In this document: piece after piece, positions 36,913 to 45,608 of the stretch
How the letters are laid out: each line of letters starts with the position of its first letter
Numbering within the stretch: the stretch's first letter is position 1
NCBI RefSeq assembly: GCF_018619335.1
Contig: NZ_JAHHDX010000149.1
Coordinates: 82,779-146,778, forward strand
From: Alteromonas sp. ALT199
Lineage (GTDB): Bacteria; Pseudomonadota; Gammaproteobacteria; Enterobacterales; Alteromonadaceae
DNA: 64,000 bases
Direction: 5' to 3'
Program-made: the position numbers and the translations under genes
Notes under the pieces: generated by a model
What the model saw: the letters and a program-made list of their open reading frames with translations, nothing else
What the model was told of the DNA's origin: nothing
Databases searched by the model: none

Positions 36913-39012
36913 GTGAACGAAAATTCAGATATAGCGCAAATTGTAGAAAGTGGGGCAGGGAATGCGCATTCACTTGGCGCAACGCTTACTCAAGATGGAT
37001 GTAATTTTGCCGTATACGCCCCCGATGCGAAGGCGGTGGTGCTGTGTTTTTTCAATTGTGATACTGAAGAGGCTATTAGCGAATATCCATTGCCTGAAAA
37101 AAGCGGCGACGTTTGGCATGGACATTTTAGCGGTGTAAAAGCCGGCCAATATTACGGGTATCGCGTCGAGCGCGGTGAAGGTGGCCTGCATGCTGTCCCT
37201 ACTGACAAATTACTGATTGATCCGTACGCCAAGAAAATAAGCCGCGCAATAAAGTGGGATGCGAGACGTTACAAGCACGATTCTCAGTTCATGGTCCCTA
37301 AGTGCATAGTCATTGATCATAATGACTATGCACCCAACCATGTAAGTTCCCCAAATACGCTGAAACATAAACGTGTGGTGTATGAAGCTCACGTTAAAGG
37401 TCTAACAAAGCTTCACCCCGACGTACCGAAAGAACACAGAGGGAAATTTATCGGCGCAGCCCATCCTAGTGTAATAAATCACATTAAAGCACTCGGGGTA
37501 ACAACGGTGCAGTTTATGCCGTTGTGTTCATTTATGCCCGAACCATTTATTACCGATAAAGGGCTAACCAACTATTGGGGTTACAACCCAGTTAACTTCT
37601 TTGCTCCCGAGCCACGCTATGGTGTGTCAGATGCTCTTGCTGAACTTAAATCTATGGTCGACGCATATCACAATGCTGGACTTGAGGTAATTGTTGATGT
37701 GGTATTTAACCACACAGCAGAAGCCGGTGTTGGCGGTCCTATTCTATCCTACAAGGGTTTTTGCCCCTACCAAGCGTATTTGTTGGAACAAACGAAAAAT
37801 GGAGAGCTGGTTTATTCCAACCACTCGGGCTGCGGGAACACAATCAATACTGCGCAACCATTTATGATGGGTCTCATTTTAGATGCCATGCGACATTGGG
37901 TATCCGTAATTGGCGTTGACGGCTTTCGTTTCGATTTAGCAGTATGCTTGGGTAGAGAGCCCCAAGAGTACAATAAAAAGTCTGGGCTGCTGCGAGCCAT
38001 CAGCAGTGACCCGGTTTTGAAAGACAAAGTGTTGTTAGCAGAACCTTGGGATATTGGGCCTGGTGGTTATCAAGTCGGCAACTTCCCGTCACCATGGTTA
38101 GAGGTGAATGACAAATACCGCGATACGGTGCGGGCATTTTGGCGAGGTGACGACGGAGTAACAGCAGAGTTTGCTACGCGTTTAATGGGCTCAAGAGATA
38201 TTTTCCACAAAGGACGGCGACATATTAGTACGTCAGTAAACAATGTGACCTATCACGATGGTTTCACACTGCATGATATGGTGACTTACGCTGAGCGCCA
38301 TAATCTTGATAATCTGGAAGAGAATCGAGACGGCCACGGGCATAACCTTTCAGCAAACTATGGTGTAGAGGGTGAAACAAGCAACGAACAAATTCTCGCT
38401 ATCCGCGAACGTCAAAAACGCAATCTCTTTGCAACTCTGGTTTTCTCGCAAGGAACACCGCACATTCTTGGCGGCGATGAATTAAGTCGTACTCAAAATG
38501 GTAACAACAACGCATATTGTCAAGATAACCCAATTAGCTGGCTGAACTGGGAGCTAAATAAGCGTAAACAAGACTTTTTAAGCTTCTGTCAATACGTAGT
38601 GCGCTTACGCCAATCTTCATCGCTGTTAAGTGAATTAAAGCTTCACGATGATACTTTTACGCTGTCGAGGAATGTAAAAGAAATTAATTGGTACAAGCCG
38701 GATGGATCTGACAAAGCGTCAGAAGACTGGAATGCACATCACAACAAAGCCTTTGGTGTTGAAATAAAGGGCTGTGCCATGAGCGAGCAAGAGCCAGACC
38801 AAAAGCCTGAACACTGGTTCTTGTGTGTTAACGCAAGCGATAGCGACGTGCGCTTTCATTTACCTACTGTGATGCCGAAAGGCGGCTGGACCATGCATTT
38901 AGACACTCGCTATAACTCTCTTGAAGAGCAGCCTTCAATTTGCATTCAAAAAGTGTTTTTACAGGCCAGTAAATCTTTGACGCTGTTTAGTTTTTCCCAA
39001 TTTTCGGGGTAG
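36913..39012 (+). CDS. glgX: Glycogen debranching enzyme GlgX
   Basis: A 699-residue GH13 isoamylase-type enzyme removing short alpha-1,6 side chains from glycogen limit dextrin. Translation probably starts at GTG 36913. CBM48 (about 20-110) is followed by VYEAHVKGLTKLHPDVP, VIVDVVFNHTAE, GVDGFRFDLAV (nucleophile Asp), LLAEPWDIGPGGYQVG (acid/base Glu) and NNVTYHDGFTLHDMV. It lies 48 bp after glgB and likely shares its transcript. glgC, glgA and glgP are not in the window, so synthesis genes must lie elsewhere. Confidence 0.94.
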   Translation: MNENSDIAQIVESGAGNAHSLGATLTQDGCNFAVYAPDAKAVVLCFFNCDTEEAISEYPLPEKSGDVWHGHFSGVKAGQYYGYRVERGEGGLHAVPTDKLLIDPYAKKISRAIKWDARRYKHDSQFMVPKCIVIDHNDYAPNHVSSPNTLKHKRVVYEAHVKGLTKLHPDVPKEHRGKFIGAAHPSVINHIKALGVTTVQFMPLCSFMPEPFITDKGLTNYWGYNPVNFFAPEPRYGVSDALAELKSMVDAYHNAGLEVIVDVVFNHTAEAGVGGPILSYKGFCPYQAYLLEQTKNGELVYSNHSGCGNTINTAQPFMMGLILDAMRHWVSVIGVDGFRFDLAVCLGREPQEYNKKSGLLRAISSDPVLKDKVLLAEPWDIGPGGYQVGNFPSPWLEVNDKYRDTVRAFWRGDDGVTAEFATRLMGSRDIFHKGRRHISTSVNNVTYHDGFTLHDMVTYAERHNLDNLEENRDGHGHNLSANYGVEGETSNEQILAIRERQKRNLFATLVFSQGTPHILGGDELSRTQNGNNNAYCQDNPISWLNWELNKRKQDFLSFCQYVVRLRQSSSLLSELKLHDDTFTLSRNVKEINWYKPDGSDKASEDWNAHHNKAFGVEIKGCAMSEQEPDQKPEHWFLCVNASDSDVRFHLPTVMPKGGWTMHLDTRYNSLEEQPSICIQKVFLQASKSLTLFSFSQFSG

Positions 39013-39379
39013 GGCTAACAGATCGCAATTAAACGTTGAATAAAGAAACAACACCTATTGCGTCTACCCCAGCCGCGAATTTTAGTTTCGCGTAATATAA
39101 CGTCGCGGATAAAACGCGATTATTTAGAGTTTTTAGCTAAAACAGACGATTTGAATTACAGCCACTGGTAACCACTTTGAGCAAATTTCATCCTGAGTCT
39201 TTACCTTTGTATGAAATTTAATCGTTACGGATTTGGGCGTGCCTTACAACTGCTCGAATTTGCCAAAACCTCGGTTAAATTAGCTGGCAAAACCCGTTAA
39301 TGTTTACCTCTGGTGACAATTACACCAGGGCACACTAAATTATTAGCTTTGACTGTTCTTTATTCTTTTAGGTGGTATC
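39013..39379. other. Intergenic region before gnd
   Basis: 367 bp without a gene. It includes a CTGGTG/CACCAG hairpin at 39307-39330, about 50 bp before the gnd start, with no T run; this may be a leader structure or operator. No terminator for glgX was recognised. Confidence 0.5.
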
Positions 39380-40966
39380 ATGCGCAGCCATCTGAAATGT
39401 GAGGGTGTTCCTATGCAAAAGAAAGGTGGTAATTCGCACGAAGACAAGTCGTGTGATATTGGTTTTATCGGTTTAGGGGTGATGGGTAGTAACCTAACCA
39501 TGAACCTAGTGGACCATGGCTATCGTGTCGCGTGTTTCGATTTAGATCAAAACAAAGTTGAGTCAATTCTGGCTAAAGACGCAAGCGAAAGAGCTGAAAA
39601 TACTGAGCCTCGTGTAGAAGGTTGCAGTTCTTACACCGAGCTTTTAAGCAAGTTAAAAGCCCCGCATCTTATTATTATCTCTGTGCCTGCAGGCGACCCC
39701 GTTGACCACGTATGTAATCACCTTATCGACGCGGGAATTCACGCTGACGATATAGTGGTTGATACTGGCAACAGTTTGTGGACCGACTCAGTTGCACGTG
39801 AAGACCAATACAAAGGTAAATTTATTTTCTTCTCTACCGCTGTCTCAGGTGGTGAAGTGGGCGCGCGTTTCGGGCCGTCACTGATGCCTTCAGGTAATCC
39901 TTATGCGTGGACACGCATTGAGCCAGTGCTTAAAGCAATCGCTGCAAAGGTTGACCCTGAAACAGGTAAACCATTAGAAAGCCACACTCCCGGCCAGCCT
40001 GTATTAGAAGGCGAACCATGCGCGACTTATATCGGCCCTGTTGGTGCAGGGCACTATGTGAAAATGGTGCACAACGGTATTGAATACGCCGACATGCAGC
40101 TTATTTGTGAAACCTACCATGTAATGCGCGAAGCGCTTCAAATGGCACCTGCTGATATTGCAGAGGTCTTTCGTGGTTGGAATGAAGGCAAGCTGAATAG
40201 CTATCTGATGGAGATCAGCGCTGAAGTTCTTGAACAAATGGACCCTGAAACTCAACAACCCTTGGTAGACGTTATCTTAGACAGAGCCGGTCAAAAAGGG
40301 ACAGGTCTTTGGACCGCGGTAAGTGCGCTACAAGTAGGTAGCCCAGCACAAACCATTACTTCTGCGGTATTTGCGCGCAGTATTTCAAGTTTGAAAGACG
40401 AGCGCGTAGCAGCAAGTAAAGTTCTTGTAGGGCCTGATGCGCCAACATTTAGCGATGAAGAAAAAGCGTCTATCATTAACAAACTCGAGCAAGCGCTGTA
40501 CTGCTCTAAAATCTGTGCCTATGCGCAAGGCTTCCAGCTAATGGCGATGGCGGGCAAAGAGCACGGCTGGACATTAGAGTTTGGTGAGATAGCAAAAATA
40601 TGGCGAGCAGGCTGTATCATTCGTGCCGTATTCCTTCAGTCTATTTCTCAGGCCTACGAAAACAATGAAGATTTAGCTAACTTGCTAATGGACCCTTTCT
40701 TTGCAGAGCAAATTACTCAGTACCAAGCTGACTGGCGTGAATCTATCGCTCAGGCAACATTGGCTGGTGTACCATGCCCAGCAATGATGTCGGCATTGAG
40801 CTATTATGACTCCTATCGCACAGCAGTGCTACCTGCGAATTTGCTGCAAGGTCAGCGCGATTACTTTGGCGCGCATACTTACCAGCGTGTAGATAAGCCC
40901 GCGGGCAAGAAGTATCACATCGAGTGGAGTGATCCAGCCCGTCCACAAAGCGCTATCAAGAGATAG
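39380..40966 (+). CDS. gnd: 6-phosphogluconate dehydrogenase, decarboxylating
   Basis: A 528-residue enzyme (517 if the ATG at 39413 is used; both starts have a plausible ribosome site) converting 6-phosphogluconate to ribulose 5-phosphate with NADP. Signatures: IGFIGLGVMGSNLTMNLVDHG, VVDTGNSLW, FFSTAVSGGEVGARFGPSLM, GAGHYVKMVHNGIEYADMQ (catalytic Lys), ILDRAGQKGTGLWT. It is longer than the usual 470-485: an insert near residues 193-216 (PETGKPLESHTPGQPVLEGE) and an N-terminal extension explain the excess. It competes with Edd for substrate. Confidence 0.94.
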   Translation: MRSHLKCEGVPMQKKGGNSHEDKSCDIGFIGLGVMGSNLTMNLVDHGYRVACFDLDQNKVESILAKDASERAENTEPRVEGCSSYTELLSKLKAPHLIIISVPAGDPVDHVCNHLIDAGIHADDIVVDTGNSLWTDSVAREDQYKGKFIFFSTAVSGGEVGARFGPSLMPSGNPYAWTRIEPVLKAIAAKVDPETGKPLESHTPGQPVLEGEPCATYIGPVGAGHYVKMVHNGIEYADMQLICETYHVMREALQMAPADIAEVFRGWNEGKLNSYLMEISAEVLEQMDPETQQPLVDVILDRAGQKGTGLWTAVSALQVGSPAQTITSAVFARSISSLKDERVAASKVLVGPDAPTFSDEEKASIINKLEQALYCSKICAYAQGFQLMAMAGKEHGWTLEFGEIAKIWRAGCIIRAVFLQSISQAYENNEDLANLLMDPFFAEQITQYQADWRESIAQATLAGVPCPAMMSALSYYDSYRTAVLPANLLQGQRDYFGAHTYQRVDKPAGKKYHIEWSDPARPQSAIKR

Positions 40967-41013
40967 CATGAACTAAATAGTGGTACAAACGTTCGCATAA
41001 GAGCGTAAACTAT

Positions 41014-41048
41014 AAAAAGGTGTATTTGTTTTCAAATACACCTTTTTT
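41014..41048 (+). terminator. Intrinsic terminator of gnd
   Basis: Perfect 15-bp stem AAAAAGGTGTATTTG/CAAATACACCTTTTT with TTTT loop and T tail. Confidence 0.9.
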
Positions 41049-41065
41049 GTTTTAAGAGGTAAGTT

Positions 41066-41494
41066 ATGTCGACAGAGAAAAAAGCGAAGGCATCAATGAC
41101 TGAAAAAGACTGGAAAACTGAGCTTAGCGACGAGGAGTATTATGTTTGCCGCGAAGCAGGTACTGAGCGACCTTTCACTGGGGTCTTGCTAGACGAACAG
41201 CGAGATGGCTTGTATGTATGCAAGTGCTGCGAAGCGCCACTGTTTCCCTCTGATACTAAATTTGACGCCGGATGTGGCTGGCCTTCGTTTTATAAACAAC
41301 TAGACGACGGCAACGTAGACTACAGAGAAGATTTGACTCACGGTATGCGCAGGGTCGAGATTTTCTGTAAACAGTGTGGCTCGCATTTGGGGCATGTGTT
41401 TCCAGATGGTCCAGCGCCAACGGGGCAGCGTTACTGTGTAAACTCTTTATCTATGACGTTCAAAGGTGAAGACGACACAAAGATAAAAGGCTGA
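41066..41494 (+). CDS. msrB: Peptide-methionine (R)-S-oxide reductase
   Basis: A 142-residue MsrB repairing methionine-R-sulfoxide in proteins. Two zinc CXXC-type pairs are present (CKCC and CKQCG), with GCGWPSFY, RRVEIFCKQCGSHLGHVFPDGP and the catalytic Cys in RYCVNSLSM. No signal peptide, so cytoplasmic. AGAGG precedes the ATG. It directly follows the gnd terminator and is probably a separate unit. Confidence 0.95.
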   Translation: MSTEKKAKASMTEKDWKTELSDEEYYVCREAGTERPFTGVLLDEQRDGLYVCKCCEAPLFPSDTKFDAGCGWPSFYKQLDDGNVDYREDLTHGMRRVEIFCKQCGSHLGHVFPDGPAPTGQRYCVNSLSMTFKGEDDTKIKG

Positions 41495-41588
41495 GGGGTT
41501 TAGCCATCAAACCTCAGTGACCTTTTCACTAAGGTAAACATCTGATTAAAATTTAACCTTGCGTGAAAAGCCCAGTAGCTTAATTCAA

Positions 41589-41619
41589 AAAAACCGCCCA
41601 TAAATGGCGGTTTTTTTAA
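41589..41619. terminator. Bidirectional terminator
   Basis: AAAACCGCC/GGCGGTTTT stem with T runs on both strands between msrB and the convergent DUF2989 gene. Confidence 0.88.
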
Positions 41620-41659
41620 TTATTTACCAATGAAATTGTGTAATTGAATTTCAAAAAAA

Positions 41660-42520
41660 TCAAAGTTTATCGAGTTTTAACGACGCTGCATTAAACGTAG
41701 TGCTGTTCAAACTACTGACTATTTCATCGACGATGCTATCTAAAATCTCAACCGGCAGCGCGTATTTCTGCCCAAGATGCTCTCGCTGAGTTTCGTTAAT
41801 TCGTTCGTCATAGTTCTCAGCAACCCCATACCATACATAGGCAAGGCGATGATTATCACTGCTCATTCCCATTGACGCGAGCGAGTAAAAGATACTTACA
41901 TCAATGTCGTCACTATTCGTGTACAAACTCAGCGCCCGATATAGGGTATCGATGGTACGTTCGGGGTCGCTTTTAATTTGAACAGAAGCCAGTGCGACTA
42001 ACAACTTAGGGTCACTGACACGGTTGCTCGCCGCATAGCGCTCGAAGCGATGAAAAGCGTCTTTATCGTTGTAACGTGTCCAGTGATAGTAAGAAAGATA
42101 GGGGTCAAGGGAGTTTTTTGTCTCACGGCTTAGGCGTTTAATTTCACGTTGAGCAGTTATGACGCCTTTTAATCTGGTCGCTTCTTTACCTTTGCGTTTA
42201 ACGTGTTCGATATGCTGCACTTCTTCAACGCACGTCAGGTACTCTTCAAAGTTTAAAAGAAGTGGATATTTATAGGCCTCGTCTTTTGAATCTTGATTGT
42301 AATAACGAAGGCGAATAATCTCAGCTCGCTCGGCGCGACAACGGGCATCCAAACTCAAATCTAAACAAATCTCGCTGTTAGATTCACAAATTTCACTGAT
42401 GGTAGGTTCAAAAAGGTCGTCGCAGCCAGTTAGGGTAGTCGCTGCAACTAACAATAGCGTAGCTATAGGCCCTTTTGTTGGAAACTTACTAAACAATCTC
42501 TCTGTTTTAGGGGTTTTCAT
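41660..42520 (-). CDS. DUF2989 family lipoprotein
   Basis: A 286-residue protein of the DUF2989 family of Alteromonadales and Vibrionales. The ATG at 42520 gives a signal peptide ending in LTGC, a lipobox. A GTG at 42604 would add 28 residues. Four cysteines near the mature N-terminus (CDD, CES, CLD, CRA) may form disulfides. The rest is helical with TPR/Sel1-like spacing (FYSLASMGMSSDNHRLAYVWY). Function unknown. It is divergent from the long-form GAPDH gene. Confidence 0.75.
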   Translation of the reverse strand: MKTPKTERLFSKFPTKGPIATLLLVAATTLTGCDDLFEPTISEICESNSEICLDLSLDARCRAERAEIIRLRYYNQDSKDEAYKYPLLLNFEEYLTCVEEVQHIEHVKRKGKEATRLKGVITAQREIKRLSRETKNSLDPYLSYYHWTRYNDKDAFHRFERYAASNRVSDPKLLVALASVQIKSDPERTIDTLYRALSLYTNSDDIDVSIFYSLASMGMSSDNHRLAYVWYGVAENYDERINETQREHLGQKYALPVEILDSIVDEIVSSLNSTTFNAASLKLDKL

Positions 42521-42736
42521 AGGGGTTTTGAAACTTATCAACAATTTGGTCTTCCTTGCTTGTTTATTTAAGATACTGCTCGTCACCGTCAGACGAAAAC
42601 TCACCTAGTGTACCCTAAAAATAATAAAAAGCTGACGCGTAATTAGGATTAGTTGAGGGCCGTTGTGCCAATAAATAACTGGCCGCGCTTACAACAACGA
42701 CAACACCAAAAAATTAATATCGATGAAGGCAGAAGC

Positions 42737-44182
42737 ATGAATCAACAGTTTGAGCAGGAATTACAGAGCAGTTGGCAAGAGCGTCAGGAATACGCAGAAA
42801 TGATGTTGCCTCTAATTGGTAAGTTGTACCGTAATAAGGCAGTTGAAATTTCAGTTTACGGGCGCTCGCTACTGAACGCCAGTGCTATTGACGTTATTAA
42901 AGCGCACCGCAAAGTGCGTCTGCACGAAGGTATTAAACTACGCCTACGCGAAAGCTATCCAATTTTAGAAGCCTTGAGCAACATGAAGATTGCTCCTGCG
43001 CAAATCGACATTGGAAAACTGGCGTTTGATTTTCATTACGGTTCTGCGGTCGACAACAGCGACCTTACGGCCTACCTTAACAAAAAACTAAACGACGTTG
43101 CCGACAAAGAGGACGACCAGAAACCTCAGGACGTTGTACTATATGGTTTTGGCCGTATAGGTCGTTTACTTGCTCGCTTGCTGATAGAGCGTCAAGGTAA
43201 AAACAACAAACTTCGCTTACGTGCCATCGTGGTTCGAGGCGGACGCGATGGCGACCTAGAAAAACGTGCAAGCTTGCTACGTCGCGACTCAGTGCATGGG
43301 CCATTTAACGGCAGCATCACAGTTGACCATGAACGCAACGCGCTTAAGGCAAATGGTTCGTACATTCAAGTGATTTATGCCAGCAGTCCTGATGAAGTTG
43401 ATTATACGCAATATGGTATCGATAACGCCATCATCGTTGATAACACAGGTATTTGGCGTGACAGTGATGGTCTTGGTCTTCATCTTAAAGCTAAAGGCGC
43501 GGCTAAAGCCATTCTTACTGCTCCGGGTAAAGGTGACATTAAAAACATCGTACACGGTGTGAATGATGAAGAAGTAACACCAGAAGACAACATTGTTTCA
43601 GCCGCCAGCTGTACGACAAACGCAATCACCCCAGTACTTAAAGCGCTTGATGAAGAATATGGCATTGAAAACGGTCACGTTGAAACCGTTCACTCATACA
43701 CTAACGACCAAAACCTTATCGATAACTACCACAAGGGCGACCGTCGTGGACGAAGCGCACCACTGAACATGGTTATTACCGAAACTGGCGCAGCGAAAGC
43801 GGTAGCTAAAGCGTACCCGAAATTGGCAGGTAAACTCACTGGTAATGCTATTCGCGTACCTACACCTAACGTTTCGCTAGCAATTTTGAACCTAAACCTT
43901 AAGACGTCGGTGGATCGCATCGCAGTTAATGAGTTCTTGCGCGATACCGCATTGTTCTCAAAACTTCAGCACCAAATTGACTACACGGCAAGTAAAGAGA
44001 TTGTGTCTACAGACCTAGTGGGGTCTCGTGCTGCTTCTGTGATTGACTCTCAGGCAACCATTGCCGCAGACAACCGCTTAACGTTATATGTGTGGTATGA
44101 CAATGAGTTTGGTTACAGCTGTCAGGTATTGCGTGTAGTTCGCGATATGGCAGGATTAAGCTTTCCTACGTTACCGCTCTAA
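42737..44182 (+). CDS. Long-form glyceraldehyde-3-phosphate dehydrogenase
   Basis: A 481-residue GAPDH paralogue. The ATG at 42737 gives the expected MNQQFEQELQ start. About 125 N-terminal residues, largely helical, precede the Rossmann domain ([17 protein letters not shown]). Catalytic Cys in SAASCTTNAITP, then [35 protein letters not shown]. This extended class is found in gammaproteobacteria beside a standard GAPDH and may favour the gluconeogenic direction or NADP; that is inference. It is monocistronic with its own terminator. Confidence 0.9.
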   Translation: MNQQFEQELQSSWQERQEYAEMMLPLIGKLYRNKAVEISVYGRSLLNASAIDVIKAHRKVRLHEGIKLRLRESYPILEALSNMKIAPAQIDIGKLAFDFHYGSAVDNSDLTAYLNKKLNDVADKEDDQKPQDVVLYGFGRIGRLLARLLIERQGKNNKLRLRAIVVRGGRDGDLEKRASLLRRDSVHGPFNGSITVDHERNALKANGSYIQVIYASSPDEVDYTQYGIDNAIIVDNTGIWRDSDGLGLHLKAKGAAKAILTAPGKGDIKNIVHGVNDEEVTPEDNIVSAASCTTNAITPVLKALDEEYGIENGHVETVHSYTNDQNLIDNYHKGDRRGRSAPLNMVITETGAAKAVAKAYPKLAGKLTGNAIRVPTPNVSLAILNLNLKTSVDRIAVNEFLRDTALFSKLQHQIDYTASKEIVSTDLVGSRAASVIDSQATIAADNRLTLYVWYDNEFGYSCQVLRVVRDMAGLSFPTLPL

Positions 44183-44217
44183 GTAACCAGTTTTAAAAGC
44201 TGCGCTTTTAACTGTAT

Positions 44218-44246
44218 AAAAAACCGACCTAAGTGGTCGGTTTTTT
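44218..44246 (+). terminator. Intrinsic terminator
   Basis: AAAAAACCGACC/GGTCGGTTTTTT stem after the long-form GAPDH gene. Confidence 0.92.
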
Positions 44247-44359
44247 AATGGTGTAAACATTTTGTATACTCTCGATAGTACAAAACCCGCTGTGTGCGTG
44301 GAATTTGTGTTTACGTCTATGCTAAATTAGCGCCCAAATAATGAGGAAAACGACAGTCT

Positions 44360-45499
44360 ATGCATATTTCCAGTCAATTCGACAGCGGTAACATTGAAGT
44401 AGTTAGCGCACAATCACCAGACGATATTCGTCTAACCATTCCCAACGACAACCAGTCTGAATTTGCACAGTGGTTCCACTTCCGTTTAGTCGGCGAAACT
44501 TTTGTTACGCATACAATGACCATTGGTAACCTGGCTAAGTCAGCGTATCCTGAAGGTTGGAAGGGATATAACGTTCTTGCGTCTTACGACCGTCAAACTT
44601 GGTTTAGAATTCCTAGCGAATTTGACGGCGACAACCTTACGTTCTCGCTAACGCTAGAACAACCCAGCGTTTATTTTGCGTATTTCATTCCTTACAGCTA
44701 CGAACGCCACCTTGATCTTGTTCACGATGCGCAAATGTCATTACTGTGCGAGCATAAATTCTTAGGCCTTACCCTAGATGGCCGTGATATGTCTATGCTG
44801 GTTATTGGCGAAGAAACCCCAGAAAAGAAAAAGGTATGGATAACGGCGCGTCAACACCCAGGCGAAACCATGGCCGAGTGGTGCGCTGAAGGTATAATTT
44901 ACCGTCTGCTTGATGAACAAGATGGTTTGGCGCGACAGTTGCTTGATAACACTGTGTTCTATATTGTGCCAAACATGAACCCAGACGGCAGTGCACGCGG
45001 TCATCTGCGTACCAATGCTGTAGGCACTAATCTTAACCGCGAATGGGCAACTCCTTCGAAAGAAAAAAGCCCTGAGGTACTTTACGTACTTAACGCAATG
45101 AGCGAAATTGGTGTAGATATGTATCTTGATTTGCACGGTGATGAGGCATTACCGTATAACTTTGTAGCAGGAAGTGAAGGAAATCCTTGCTACAACGATA
45201 CTATTAAGATGCTTGAAAACACATTTAAAGATGCGCTATTGAACGCCACACCAGAATTTCAAGACGAGTTTGGCTATGATAAAGACGAACCGGGCAAAGC
45301 TAATCTAACTGTAGCGTCAAATGCGGTTGGCGAGAAATTCAAATGTATGGCATACACGGTAGAAATGCCATTTAAAGACAATGCAGATGTGCCAGACGAC
45401 ATCTACGGTTGGTCGGTACAGCGCAGTCGTCAATTAGGTGAAGATTTGCTGATTGGTGTTAACGCTGTTGTTAAGAAGCTAAAAGCATCAGAGCAATAA
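44360..45499 (+). CDS. M14 cytosolic carboxypeptidase-like protein
   Basis: A 379-residue zinc peptidase of the M14 family, cytosolic carboxypeptidase (CCP/M14D) type. An N-terminal beta domain (about 1-125) with QWFHFRLVGE precedes the catalytic domain: zinc ligands His and Glu in ARQHPGETMAEW and His in LDLHGDEALPY, NMNPDG...NLNREW, and catalytic Glu in YTVEMPFK. No signal peptide, so cytoplasmic. In eukaryotes this class trims polyglutamate; bacterial substrates are not established. It is a single gene with terminator. Confidence 0.88.
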   Translation: MHISSQFDSGNIEVVSAQSPDDIRLTIPNDNQSEFAQWFHFRLVGETFVTHTMTIGNLAKSAYPEGWKGYNVLASYDRQTWFRIPSEFDGDNLTFSLTLEQPSVYFAYFIPYSYERHLDLVHDAQMSLLCEHKFLGLTLDGRDMSMLVIGEETPEKKKVWITARQHPGETMAEWCAEGIIYRLLDEQDGLARQLLDNTVFYIVPNMNPDGSARGHLRTNAVGTNLNREWATPSKEKSPEVLYVLNAMSEIGVDMYLDLHGDEALPYNFVAGSEGNPCYNDTIKMLENTFKDALLNATPEFQDEFGYDKDEPGKANLTVASNAVGEKFKCMAYTVEMPFKDNADVPDDIYGWSVQRSRQLGEDLLIGVNAVVKKLKASEQ

Positions 45500-45530
45500 A
45501 ATAAGAATTAGGAAGCGAAAGCTTCCGCAT

Positions 45531-45560
45531 AAAAGGCCTCGACAAAAAGAGGCCTTTTAA
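45531..45560 (+). terminator. Intrinsic terminator
   Basis: AAAAGGCCTC/GAGGCCTTTT stem after the carboxypeptidase gene. A GGAAGC/GCTTCC hairpin precedes it. Confidence 0.88.
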
Positions 45561-45608
45561 TTATTAAAACAAAACAACAATTAATCATAATAAAAAAGGG
45601 GAATAACG

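Noticed and set aside
45500..45608. Glycine riboswitch before the AGCS transporter
   Set aside because: Such transporters often have one, but the leader is about 110 bp and filled by the preceding terminator; no aptamer motifs are seen.
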